Below are positions 7,195 through 15,428 of a stretch of 39,709 bases of DNA, in pieces. A program made the translations under genes and the position numbers. The stretch's first letter is position 1, and every line of letters starts with the position of its first letter. The notes beneath the pieces were generated by a model that was given only the letters and a program-made list of their open reading frames with translations, did no database searches and was not told the origin of the DNA. The stretch comes from Xenococcaceae cyanobacterium MO_188.B32 (GTDB lineage: Bacteria; Cyanobacteriota; Cyanobacteriia; Cyanobacteriales; Xenococcaceae): positions 1 through 39,709 of the forward strand of contig JASJDJ010000037.1 of NCBI GenBank assembly GCA_030065635.1. The letters are read 5' to 3'.

Positions 7195-7866
7195 CTATTG
7201 AGATATTATTAACCCAAAAATAAAAAGCAAAATAATCGTAAAAGATATTATAAATATATTTAAAGTTTTTCGGATAGATAAAATAATTTTTTCTAAATTA
7301 CGAATACGATTATTTATGTCTCTGACAGTAAATTTGCTTTCTTGTAATTCTGCAAAAAATCTACTACTATCTAATTTTTCATCTATTATTTGTGCTTGAT
7401 TTATTATTAATTGTTTTAAGCCAAAAGTATTACTGAGATCGGATTGCACTTTGGCTAACTTATTTAGATATTTTTCTACCAATTTATTTTCCAAATAAAA
7501 ATATCCTTTTTGAGCATGATAAATCGCTTTTAATATTTCTTCTCCAGAAGTGTTTTTTAATAAGTAACCTTTGGCACCAACATCTAAAGCAAAGTTAAGA
7601 TACTTATCATTATCGCTAGTAGTAAATACTATAACTTTGGTATTGACAAATTTTTGACTGATTATTTTAGTAGCCCGCAAACCATTCATAATTGGCATAT
7701 TGATATCCATAAGTACTATATCGGGGTTCAAATTTTGGACTTTTTGAATAGCATCTTTCCCATTAACAGCAAATCCAACTATTTGTAAGTCTTTTTGCTG
7801 CTCTAAATTTACTTTTAACAGTTCGCGAACAGTATTTTGATCGTCAACTATAAGAATACGAATCAT
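7195..7866 (-). CDS. Receiver-domain protein with coiled coil and C-terminal membrane anchor
   Basis: 223 residues. Residues 1-120 are a canonical NarL-like receiver: acidic pair D8/D9, phospho-acceptor D54 in VLMDINMP, the TT switch region near residue 82 and K104 in YLLKNTS. A NarL-type protein would then have a LuxR DNA-binding domain. Here residues about 125-195 look like amphipathic coiled coil (EKYLNKLAKVQ, INNRIRNLEKIILS) and residues about 200-221 are a single hydrophobic helix ending the protein. It is therefore probably a membrane-tethered phospho-signalling or adaptor protein and not a transcription factor. No kinase gene is next to it. Output and partners are unknown. Confidence 0.75.
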   Translation of the reverse strand: MIRILIVDDQNTVRELLKVNLEQQKDLQIVGFAVNGKDAIQKVQNLNPDIVLMDINMPIMNGLRATKIISQKFVNTKVIVFTTSDNDKYLNFALDVGAKGYLLKNTSGEEILKAIYHAQKGYFYLENKLVEKYLNKLAKVQSDLSNTFGLKQLIINQAQIIDEKLDSSRFFAELQESKFTVRDINNRIRNLEKIILSIRKTLNIFIISFTIILLFIFGLIISQ

Positions 7867-8657
7867 GTATGATAAAAAAATAAAACAATTAAATGATGAT
7901 TAGATCGATTTGTTAAAACATAAATCAATTTAATTAGACAATAAAAATAAATAATAAAAAATCTCGATCGATACTATACTATAATAGTAGCAAAAAGCCT
8001 AACTAACACAAAAAAGTAATTTTACTGTGAAACTTTGGTAAAATAATATGAAGTTTTTGTGGTAATGTTGAAAGGATATTTAACACTAAGCTATAAACTG
8101 TCAGATACTTAATTTGACCTCATTTAAAGTAATGTTTTTCAACTATTATTCACTAAAAATTCATATAATATTTTCTATTGTTCTGTCAATCAATAAAGAA
8201 TGTTGCCATAGTTTATAGTTTCTTCTTTATTAGTCTAATTTCTTGTCCTCATTTGAAGGGGAAGAAGTTCATAAAGTTGGATTCAGAAATATTTTCTGCA
8301 TTGACGTTATTTAGAATAATCACGGTTGCCGGGCGAAAATCAATTAAAGTATCGGTAGTATTTTTTCCTTGACCTTGAATAATTTGTAGTGAGGTAGATG
8401 ATTTCTGTCTGGCTTTTGAACCGAAATGGCAAAAGAAACTATTAACTAACATAATCACCACAGTAGCTATAAATGTCTTGCCGACTAAAGCAACCTCATA
8501 AACTAAACTCAGCTTGTGGGAGTGGCGATTGTGTATTGCTCAGTGTTTTAGTCGGACAACAAACTAGTCGAACTCGCCGAAGATCGTCAATTCCTTCTAA
8601 GACTCGGAATAGAAAATAATCTGTAGACTCTAAAAAAACTCAGGAAAGGTATCGCCA
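7867..8657. other. AT-rich gap, no firm gene
   Basis: About 790 bases. On the minus strand two short frames are open: 8249-8461 (starting MLVNSFFCHFG after an in-frame Met) and 8496-8639 (reading FRVLEGIDDLRRVRLVCCPT, without a start). They could be remnants of one or two genes but match no family I know. The part from 7867 to 8250 is very AT-rich and presumably holds the promoter of the minus-strand receiver gene. No hairpin of note was found. Confidence 0.4.
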
Positions 8658-8846
8658 ATGAAATTTATTAATCCACCTGGACTTAACAATCCTGCTGACT
8701 ATGGGTATACTCAAGCTGTTATCGTACCATCAGGTTCAAAACTTAATAATGTCAGTACGGGCGATTTTATCGAGATTACAAAACAAAATAATGGTAAAGC
8801 GATCGTCAATAAAACGAGTGATGTTGCTAGCAAATCTCAAAATTGA
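8658..8846 (+). pseudogene. RidA/YjgF-family N-terminal stub with foreign tail
   Basis: The first 27 residues (MKFINPPGLNNPADYGYTQA, then VIVPSGSKL) match the start of RidA-family enamine/imine deaminases. Those proteins should continue with a VYISGQ strand and reach about 130 residues. Here the match stops at residue 27 and 35 unrelated residues follow before the stop. The catalytic Arg and the trimer interface are absent. Either a deletion joined the start of ridA to another sequence or the remainder has decayed. An upstream AGGAAAGG at 8643-8650 would serve as ribosome binding site, so a 62-residue peptide may still be made. Confidence 0.55.
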
Positions 8847-8917
8847 GCCATTTTTGAAATTCGATCGAGAACTACAGTATTTAGAATAAAAGCAAAGCTG
8901 GAAAAAATATTTTAAAT

Positions 8918-10969
8918 ATGACTCAACAACTAACTCCTCCCATAGCAGCCAAAAAACCTCACGAATTGGTAACTCATGGAGATCAGAGAATCGATAACTA
9001 CTATTGGTTAAATCAACAGGAGAATCCAGAAGTTATTGATTATTTAAAAGCTGAAAACGAATATACAGAAGAGATGATGAAGCATACAGAAGAGTTGCAA
9101 AAATCTCTGTACGATGAAATGCTCTCGCGGATTAAAGAAACCGATCTTTCTGTACCCTACCGTCTCCAAGATTACTATTACTATTCTCGCACTGAAGAAG
9201 GTAAAGGATATGCTATTTTATGCCGTAAGTATCAGAGTTTAGAGGCAGAAGAAGAAATACTATTAGACCAAAATAAATTAGCAGAGGGAAAAGAGTTTTT
9301 TAGTTTGGGAGTGACATCGGTTAGTCCCAATCAGCAAATTTTAGCTTATTCGACTGATACAACTGGTGCAGAGCAGTATACTCTATTTTTCCTCGATTTA
9401 GCTACTAGAAAGCTTTACTCAGAGACGATTCCTAATACTTATTATTCTTTTGCTTGGGGTAACGATAACCAGACGGTTTTTTACACCAAGGTAGATGATG
9501 CTAATCGTCCTTATCAACTGTGGCGACATATTTTAGGTAGCGATCCAAGTAGCGATGTTTTGGTATATCAAGAAGATGACGAAGCTTATTACTTGAGTGT
9601 AGGCAAAACTCGTTCTCGGGCATATATTTTGCTGGAATTGGGCAGTACAATTACTTCAGAAGTGCATTATCTCGATGCCAATAATCCCAGTGGCGAGTTT
9701 AAACTATTCCAACCCCGTCAGACAGGAATTGAATATTCGATCGAACATCACAGCGATCGCTTTTATATCGTGACTAATGAAGAGGCGATAAACTTTAAGT
9801 TAATGTCAACGCCAGTTAATTCACCAGATAAAACTAACTGGAAAACCGTTATTCCCCATCGAGAAGAGGTGCTGCTAGAGGGAATTGATGCCTTTGCCGA
9901 TCGTTTAGTTATTTACGAACGCAAAGGAGGATTACCCACAGCGAGAATACAAACTTTTGCAACGGGAGAAATAACACAACTAACTTTTCCCGAACCAACC
10001 TACTCTTTTGCTGGGGGAAACAATCCCGAATTTGATACTACCAAGTTTCGCTTTAGTTATAGTTCCATGATTACTCCCTCTTCTATCTTCGATTACGATT
10101 TAGAAACAGGAGAAAGAGAATTAAAGAAAGAAACAGAAGTATTAGGAGGATACGATCGCACTTTATACGCTAGTGAGAGATTAACCGCTACTGCTTCCGA
10201 TGGTACAAAGGTTCCTATTTCCCTAGTTTACAAAAAAGGCATTAACAAAGATGGTTCTAATCCTTTGTGGTTAACTGGTTATGGTTCTTATGGTTATTCC
10301 TATTCTGCTTATTTTTCTTCTTTGCGTCTTTCTCTTTTAGATCGGGGATTTGTATTTGCGATCGCTCATATTCGCGGTGGCGAAGAAATGGGGCGTAAGT
10401 GGTACGAAGATGGTAAGTTTTTACAGAAAAAAAATACTTTTACCGATTTTATTGCCTGTGCGGAACATATAATTGCTGAAAAATGGACAAATAGCGATCG
10501 CTTGGTAATATCTGGCGGGAGTGCGGGGGGTTTACTAATGGGTGCGGTAATTAATTTACGTCCAGATTTATTTAAAGTTGTTGTCGCCGAGGTTCCCTTT
10601 GTAGATGTTCTCACCACCATCTTAGATACATCCCTGCCTTTAACTGTCTTGGAATGGGAAGAATGGGGCAATCCTAATGAGCAAAAATACTACGACTACA
10701 TCAAATCTTATTCTCCCTACGATAACGTTACCGCTAAAGACTATCCAGCATTACTAATTACCGCAGGTTTAAATGATTCGCGGGTTAAATATTGGGAACC
10801 TGCCAAATGGACGGCTAAATTAAGACAAATGAAAACCGACAATAATCTCTTATTGCTCAAAACTAATATGAGTGCGGGACACGGCGGTGCATCGGGACGC
10901 TATGAAAGCCTCAAAGAGATCGCGTTTGAATACGCTTTTGTTCTCGATCGATTAAAAATAAGTTCGTAA
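8918..10969 (+). CDS. ptrB: Oligopeptidase B (prolyl oligopeptidase family S9A)
   Basis: 683 residues, full length for the family. Oligopeptidase B cleaves short peptides after Arg or Lys in the cytoplasm. Residues 1-75 and the C-terminal part form the alpha/beta-hydrolase domain, with a beta-propeller (about 80-400) between. The triad is visible: S535 in GGSAGGLLMG, D620 in AGLNDSRV and H655 in SAGHGGASGR. The block RGGEEMGRKWYEDGKFLQKK before the active site is typical of oligopeptidase B as opposed to prolyl oligopeptidase. No signal peptide is seen. It stands as a single gene, followed by a hairpin that probably terminates it against the minus-strand petN pair. Confidence 0.93.
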   Translation: MTQQLTPPIAAKKPHELVTHGDQRIDNYYWLNQQENPEVIDYLKAENEYTEEMMKHTEELQKSLYDEMLSRIKETDLSVPYRLQDYYYYSRTEEGKGYAILCRKYQSLEAEEEILLDQNKLAEGKEFFSLGVTSVSPNQQILAYSTDTTGAEQYTLFFLDLATRKLYSETIPNTYYSFAWGNDNQTVFYTKVDDANRPYQLWRHILGSDPSSDVLVYQEDDEAYYLSVGKTRSRAYILLELGSTITSEVHYLDANNPSGEFKLFQPRQTGIEYSIEHHSDRFYIVTNEEAINFKLMSTPVNSPDKTNWKTVIPHREEVLLEGIDAFADRLVIYERKGGLPTARIQTFATGEITQLTFPEPTYSFAGGNNPEFDTTKFRFSYSSMITPSSIFDYDLETGERELKKETEVLGGYDRTLYASERLTATASDGTKVPISLVYKKGINKDGSNPLWLTGYGSYGYSYSAYFSSLRLSLLDRGFVFAIAHIRGGEEMGRKWYEDGKFLQKKNTFTDFIACAEHIIAEKWTNSDRLVISGGSAGGLLMGAVINLRPDLFKVVVAEVPFVDVLTTILDTSLPLTVLEWEEWGNPNEQKYYDYIKSYSPYDNVTAKDYPALLITAGLNDSRVKYWEPAKWTAKLRQMKTDNNLLLLKTNMSAGHGGASGRYESLKEIAFEYAFVLDRLKISS

Positions 10970-10991
10970 TTTTTTACGAGGGACAAGCAGC

Positions 10992-11028
10992 AAACTCATC
11001 CTACATCATTGATGCCTGGGATGAGTTT
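10992..11028. terminator. Bidirectional terminator hairpin between ptrB and the petN pair
   Basis: Perfect 10-bp stem AAACTCATCC (10992-11001) / GGATGAGTTT (11019-11028), lying 22 bases after the ptrB stop and 19 bases beyond the stop of the convergent small membrane-protein gene. There is no long T-run. Confidence 0.6.
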
Positions 11029-11047
11029 AGTGCTAAAAGACATAGTG

Positions 11048-11191
11048 TTATTTTCCACCACGCTTATCGCGCATTTGCATACGCCTATCTTTCCACTTCA
11101 ACGCGGATAGGTAAAGGATACCAAAGCTCACTAAAATGAGTAGTACTAAGGCTACCAGAAATAAAGTGTTAAGAATATAATCTGCTTCCAC
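11048..11191 (-). CDS. Small single-helix membrane protein downstream of petN
   Basis: 47 residues from GTG at 11191, starting 4 bases after the petN stop, so the two genes are almost certainly co-transcribed. Residues 4-28 form one hydrophobic helix (YILNTLFLVALVLLILVSFG), followed by LYLSALKWKDRRMQMRDKRG, a strongly basic tail that would face the cytoplasm under the positive-inside rule. I do not recognise it as a named photosystem or cytochrome b6f subunit. Its coupling to petN suggests a thylakoid membrane protein, perhaps linked to b6f assembly, but that is inference from position only. Confidence 0.65.
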   Translation of the reverse strand: MEADYILNTLFLVALVLLILVSFGILYLSALKWKDRRMQMRDKRGGK

Positions 11192-11195
11192 GACT

Positions 11196-11285
11196 TTAGA
11201 ATCCGTTACGACCCCACACTACCATTGAAATAGACCAAGTAAATAGAGCCAACATAGCTACCCAACCTAATGTCAAAATATCCAT
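11196..11285 (-). CDS. petN: Cytochrome b6f complex subunit PetN
   Basis: 29 residues, the normal length for this subunit. The sequence [17 protein letters not shown] followed by [12 protein letters not shown] matches PetN with its conserved start and WGRNGF end. PetN is a single transmembrane helix at the periphery of the dimeric cytochrome b6f complex, which passes electrons from plastoquinol to plastocyanin or cytochrome c6, and it is needed for complex stability. ATG 11285 is fixed by homology. Its stop lies 4 bases before the next small membrane-protein gene. It was missed by the ORF length cut-off usually applied to such short genes. Confidence 0.95.
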   Translation of the reverse strand: MDILTLGWVAMLALFTWSISMVVWGRNGF

Positions 11286-11356
11286 ACTTGTATTCTTTTT
11301 TGAGATAAAAATAATAAAACTACTTCAAACTCTATCATATTTTTAAGTGTTGTTTT

Positions 11357-11800
11357 TTGGTGGAGATTTTGCCTAGTCTACAGACAGAAAGAATCGAATC
11401 GTTCAAAGCAGGGATGCTAGCAGCCATCTTTTTTGTCTTTGCCGAGTTCGCGATTACAATATTCAATATTTGTGTATTACCAGATTTAGGAGAACAGTTG
11501 ATTTCTTTCAACCAATCTTGGGGAGTAAATTTATTAATACGAGGAGGTATAGCTTGGATTAGTGGTTTTTTATTTGGAGTAACCTATCGTTATATTATTC
11601 GTGGCGATCGCAATTCTCATCTCAATGATGGCGCAGTTCTTGCTTTTGGTCTTGTGCGAGGCTTAGTCTTTTTAGAAGAAACTACTATATTTTGGTCTAG
11701 CAGTATTCTTGTAATTGAAAGTATACTCTGTTTTGCGATCGCTCGTCTGAGTTTAGACTTGGCTTTAAGATACAAGCTTATTAAACCTTTTATAACCTGA
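11357..11800 (+). CDS. Conserved cyanobacterial-type small membrane protein, function unknown
   Basis: 147 residues if started at TTG 11357 or GTG 11360; a later Met at residue 19 is also possible. There are four hydrophobic segments: about 20-40 (AAIFFVFAEFAITIFNICVL), 57-78, 91-108 and 113-130, with a short acidic-basic turn (YRYIIRGDRN) in the middle. No catalytic motif is seen and I cannot assign a family name. It is followed by GGAGTTC tandem repeats and then the ABC exporter operon on the same strand. The repeat tract makes co-transcription uncertain. It runs divergently from petN. Confidence 0.6.
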   Translation: MVEILPSLQTERIESFKAGMLAAIFFVFAEFAITIFNICVLPDLGEQLISFNQSWGVNLLIRGGIAWISGFLFGVTYRYIIRGDRNSHLNDGAVLAFGLVRGLVFLEETTIFWSSSILVIESILCFAIARLSLDLALRYKLIKPFIT

Positions 11801-11804
11801 GTTT

Positions 11805-11869
11805 GGAGTTCGGAATTCGGAGAGACCTTCGGTAGTCGCTCCGCGTACGGAGTTCGGAGTTCGGAGTTT
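11805..11869. repeat. GGAGTTC heptamer repeats interrupted by a GC-rich insert
   Basis: GGAGTTC-type units at 11805-11822 and 11849-11869, split by a GC-rich segment (11823-11848) with CTTCGG and CTCCGCG motifs. It is located between a membrane-protein gene and the ABC operon. Confidence 0.7.
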
Positions 11870-11898
11870 CTAACCTCTAATCCCTAATCTCGAAAAAG

Positions 11899-12858
11899 AT
11901 GATTAAAGTCGAGCATCTTAGTAAAATTTATGGTTCTAATGCTGCTATTGAGGACATTCATTTCTCAGTAAGAAAAGGAGAAATCATGGGTTTTCTCGGA
12001 CCAAATGGTGCAGGAAAAACTACAACTATGCGTATTTTAGCGGGTTATTTACCTGCTACGGAAGGAACGGCTAAAATTGCTGGCTACGATGTCCATCGAC
12101 AGTCAATGGAAGTTCGTCGTCGGGTTGGTTATTTACCAGAAAATCCCCCTCTGTATTTGGATATGACTGTAGAAGGTTTTTTAGATTTTGTTGCCCAAAT
12201 CAAAGGCGTTGCTAGAAATAAGCGCAATTCTAAAGTAGATTCAGCTATTCAACGCTGTCAATTAAGCGAACGAAGAAAAGAGATAATTCGCAAACTATCA
12301 AAAGGTTATCGTCAGAGGATAGGTATTGCTCAAGCGATCGTTCATGAACCACCAGTAATTATTTTAGATGAACCTACAGTTGGTTTAGACCCGCGCCAGA
12401 TTATTGAAGTCCGTAATTTAATCAAAAGTTTGGCGGGAGAACATACGATTATTCTATCTACCCATATTTTGCCAGAAGTAAGTATGACGTGCGATCGTGT
12501 TACCATTATCGATCGGGGTAAAGTCGTGGCTACTAATACTCCTAGCTTATTAATGGAACAGCTTAAAGGTGGTTCTAGCTATGAAGTAGAAGTTGAAGGA
12601 GATATAAAAAGCCTAATTCCTTGTTTGCAAAAAATATCTGGAGTAAACACAGTAGAAATCGATCGAACCAAATCTAATCTCCCAGTTAATCGTACTCTGC
12701 TGCAAATTACTTGTAATACAGATACAGAAGCAGGAAAAGAAATTGCTGCTGCAATTGTAAATCAAGGATTAGGTTTACTAGAAATGCGCCGTACTGGTCT
12801 TAGTCTAGAAGATGTTTTCTTAAAATTAACAACTGAAGAGTCAACTTTAGAAGAGTAA
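11899..12858 (+). CDS. ABC transporter ATP-binding protein (GldA/CcmA type)
   Basis: 319 residues. It hydrolyses ATP to drive the ABC-2 permease encoded next. Walker A is GPNGAGKTT (34-42), the Q-loop region follows in YLPENPPLYLDM, the signature is LSKGYRQR, Walker B is VIILDEPTVGLDP and the switch is STHILPEV. The C-terminal 90 residues form the extra domain typical of GldA-like exporters, with GLSLEDVFLKLT near the end. Downstream are an ABC-2 permease, a GldG-like protein and a DUF4340 protein, the arrangement seen in many bacteria that do not glide, so gliding should not be assumed. The substrate is unknown. Confidence 0.9.
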   Translation: MIKVEHLSKIYGSNAAIEDIHFSVRKGEIMGFLGPNGAGKTTTMRILAGYLPATEGTAKIAGYDVHRQSMEVRRRVGYLPENPPLYLDMTVEGFLDFVAQIKGVARNKRNSKVDSAIQRCQLSERRKEIIRKLSKGYRQRIGIAQAIVHEPPVIILDEPTVGLDPRQIIEVRNLIKSLAGEHTIILSTHILPEVSMTCDRVTIIDRGKVVATNTPSLLMEQLKGGSSYEVEVEGDIKSLIPCLQKISGVNTVEIDRTKSNLPVNRTLLQITCNTDTEAGKEIAAAIVNQGLGLLEMRRTGLSLEDVFLKLTTEESTLEE

Positions 12859-12900
12859 TGAGTAATAAGTAATAAGTAATGAGTAATGAGTAGTGAGTAT
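12853..12900. repeat. GTAATGA-type heptamer tandem repeat
   Basis: About six degenerate heptamer units (AGTAATG / AGTAATA) begin over the stop codon of the ATPase gene and extend into the spacer before the permease gene. They are of the same class as the other heptamer tracts in this window. Confidence 0.75.
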
Positions 12901-12958
12901 TAACCTAATAGTTATAGCAAATAAAATAAATTTCTTATAGAAGATAAAGTATATACCT

Positions 12959-13005
12959 AAAAAATAAAAAATAACAAATAAAAAATAACAAATAAAAAAT
13001 AAAAA
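12959..13005. repeat. A-rich tandem repeat before the permease start
   Basis: Direct repeats of AACAAATAAAAAAT-like units run up to the ATG at 13007. No Shine-Dalgarno sequence is visible, so translation of the permease probably relies on an unstructured A-rich leader. Confidence 0.65.
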
Positions 13006-13006
13006 A

Positions 13007-13798
13007 ATGTTTATTTTCAATACTATAGCTATTTTTAAAAAAGAAGTGAAAAGCTATTTCACTTCTCCTCTAGCCTATATTATTGCTGCTGTTTTTTGGC
13101 TACTATCTGGTGTATTTTTTGTAGAATTGTTGTTAGGACAAGAAGGTATTATTCAACAAGTAAGTGCTAGCGAACAACTAGGAATTACTGGAGCGATAGA
13201 TGTAGCTTATATTTTCTTAAATTCTTTCTTTGCAGTTATGGGTTCGCTTTCTTTATTTATTTTACCCATTTTATCTATGGGACTATATTCAGAAGAAAGG
13301 AAAAGAGGAACTTTGGAATTACTCGCGACATCACCTATTTCTAATTGGGTTGTTGCGTTAGGCAAACTATTAGGAGTCGTTGCTTTTTTTATAGTAATGA
13401 TCTTACCCTGGTTGTTTTATGAAGCAATTGTATTTAGTGCAGCAAATCCCCCTATTTCTCCTGGCGTACCTCTACTAGCGCATCTTGGTTTAATTTTATT
13501 AGCAGCAGCAATTCTTTCTTTAGGAATGTTTATCTCTTCTCTGACAGATAGTTCTATTTTTGCAGCCATTATTACTTTTGCTTTAGTTTTATTACTTTGG
13601 ATTGTCGATCTAATTGCTCAAAATGTTGGGGGAATATTGGGAGATATATTAAAACATATTTCTTTATTAGAAAACTATAATAATCTGGTTCAAGGAATTT
13701 TTGATACTAGTAATTTAGTGGTTTTTGCTAGTTACATTTTTTTGGGTTTGTTTCTCACGACTCAATCAGTTGAAACTATTAGATTTACTAGTCAATAG
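13007..13798 (+). CDS. ABC-2 type permease (GldF-like)
   Basis: 263 residues with six predicted membrane segments, starting with AIFKKEVKSYFTSPLAYIIA, the typical ABC-2 opening in which a short amphipathic cytoplasmic stretch precedes helix 1. Conserved inner features are LPILSMGLYSEERKRGTLELL and TSPISNWVVALGKLL, which mark the coupling region that contacts the ATPase. Helices continue to GLFLTTQSVETI at the end. It pairs with the upstream ATPase (148-base spacer filled by tandem repeats) and is followed 14 bases later by the GldG-like gene. It likely forms the channel of an exporter or an envelope-acting machine; the substrate is unknown. Confidence 0.88.
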   Translation: MFIFNTIAIFKKEVKSYFTSPLAYIIAAVFWLLSGVFFVELLLGQEGIIQQVSASEQLGITGAIDVAYIFLNSFFAVMGSLSLFILPILSMGLYSEERKRGTLELLATSPISNWVVALGKLLGVVAFFIVMILPWLFYEAIVFSAANPPISPGVPLLAHLGLILLAAAILSLGMFISSLTDSSIFAAIITFALVLLLWIVDLIAQNVGGILGDILKHISLLENYNNLVQGIFDTSNLVVFASYIFLGLFLTTQSVETIRFTSQ

Positions 13799-13812
13799 TT
13801 GAGAAATAGCTG

Positions 13813-15369
13813 ATGAAAAAAATCTTGCTTTTTTTAGGTTTGGTACTAATTACCGCTGGAATTGTTATTGGATTAATTGAAGACCCATGGTCATCCCTAG
13901 CTTGGGTTTTTATAATAGCTGGATTAATTAGCTTAATAATTTATTTTTTGGGATTTAATCAAAATAAAAACAGCTTTTTAAATAGGCGTTCGGTAGAAGC
14001 TGGAACTAATGCTATCTTATCTACCTGCGCTGTAATAATTATCCTTGGTTTAATTAATTTTCTGGCAGTTCGTCATTCTCTCCGCATAGATTTAACAGAA
14101 AATCAATTATTTACCCTTTCTCCTCAGACTCAAACTATAGTTCAAAACTTATCTAAACCCCTCAAAGTTTCTGTTTTCGATCCCCAGTCTAAATCAGCAC
14201 TAGAACCTTTATTAGAAAATTATCGTAGTTACAGCGACAATTTTCAGTATGAATTTATCGATCCAGACATCAAAATTGACTTAAGAGAAAAATTTAATGT
14301 GCAGTCCAAAGGAGATATTTACTTAGAATATGGCGATAAAAAACAATTAGTACGACAGAATAACGATAATTTTGGCAATAGTCTTTCGGAAGTACAACTA
14401 ACTAACGCGATCGCAAGAATTATCAGTCCACGTACTCCTCTAGTCTACTTCACTCAAGGACATGGTGAAACACAAATAGAAGGGGTTGATAGTAATCTGT
14501 CTAGGGCAGTTAAAAGTCTTACGGATAAAGGATATACTGTAAAGCCCATAAACTTGGCAACTAGCGGAAAAATACCCGATCGACCAGACTTAATTATAGT
14601 TCCTGGCCCTACCAGAAAATTCTTTCCTCAAGAAGTAACTATTCTGCAAAATTATCTTAAAAACGGTGGTAGTTTACTGCTAATGCTGGTTCCTAAAACT
14701 AATCCCGAGTTAACACCATTATTGCAAGATTACGGCATAAAATTAGACGATCGCTTTATTATTGATGCTTCGGGGGCTGGTAGTATTCTTGGTTTTGGCC
14801 CTGCTGCACCTTTAATTACTACCTATGGCGATCATCCTATTACTCAGCAGTTTAGTAACGGTATTTCTATTTTTCCCGAATCTCGACCCATTACTACAGT
14901 ACCAAGAGAAGGAGTGGAAGCTACCCCTCTAGTTATTACCGATGCTGAAACTTGGGCAGAAAAAAATATAACTACAGTAGAAATTGCTTTTAATGAAAAA
15001 GAAGATATTAAAGGTCCTCTCAATATAGGTTTTGCTTTTAGTCGGGATCGACCATTAGCTAAAAATAATCCCCCTGGAGATCCCCCAAGTGACTTGTCTA
15101 GCCAATCTCGTCTAGTTATTTTTGGTAGTTCTACTTTTATTACTAATGGTTGGTTTGAACAACAACTCAATGGAGATATTTTTCTTAATGCTGTTAATTG
15201 GTTAGTAAGAGAAGACGAGCACACCTTTTCTATTCGTCCCAAAGAACCAAAAAATCGTCGAATTAATTTATCTCATTTTCAAGCAAGTATTATTAGTTGG
15301 ACAGCTTTAGGAATTATGCCTTTATCAGGTTTAGTCATTGCTAGTATGGTTTGGTGGCGAAGAAGGTGA
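13813..15369 (+). CDS. GldG-like ABC auxiliary protein
   Basis: 518 residues. There are two or three membrane helices in the first 95 residues (LFLGLVLITAGIVIGLI, WVFIIAGLISLIIYFLG and NAILSTCAVIIILGLINFLA), a large extracytoplasmic domain and one C-terminal helix ending MVWWRRR. After the third helix come LRIDLTENQLFTLSPQT and LSKPLKVSVFDP, the opening of the GldG/ABC_transp_aux domain. Later blocks ITQGHGE-like (FTQGHGETQIEG), LIIVPGPTRKF and VIFGSSTFITNGWF are family features. It presumably works with the permease on the outer face of the membrane. It lies 14 bases behind the permease gene and is followed by the DUF4340 gene. Confidence 0.85.
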   Translation: MKKILLFLGLVLITAGIVIGLIEDPWSSLAWVFIIAGLISLIIYFLGFNQNKNSFLNRRSVEAGTNAILSTCAVIIILGLINFLAVRHSLRIDLTENQLFTLSPQTQTIVQNLSKPLKVSVFDPQSKSALEPLLENYRSYSDNFQYEFIDPDIKIDLREKFNVQSKGDIYLEYGDKKQLVRQNNDNFGNSLSEVQLTNAIARIISPRTPLVYFTQGHGETQIEGVDSNLSRAVKSLTDKGYTVKPINLATSGKIPDRPDLIIVPGPTRKFFPQEVTILQNYLKNGGSLLLMLVPKTNPELTPLLQDYGIKLDDRFIIDASGAGSILGFGPAAPLITTYGDHPITQQFSNGISIFPESRPITTVPREGVEATPLVITDAETWAEKNITTVEIAFNEKEDIKGPLNIGFAFSRDRPLAKNNPPGDPPSDLSSQSRLVIFGSSTFITNGWFEQQLNGDIFLNAVNWLVREDEHTFSIRPKEPKNRRINLSHFQASIISWTALGIMPLSGLVIASMVWWRRR

Positions 15370-15371
15370 TT

Positions 15372-15420
15372 TTTAGTTGTTAGTAGTTAGTTGTTAGTAG
15401 TTAGTTGGTAGTGGTTAGTC
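15372..15420. repeat. TTAGTTG/TTAGTAG heptamer tandem repeat
   Basis: Seven degenerate heptamers immediately after the GldG-like stop codon. The tract at 35205-35248 carries the same motif on the opposite strand. It fills the spacer before the DUF4340 gene and could give a false GTG start at 15405. Confidence 0.8.
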
Positions 15421-15428
15421 GGTTTTTG

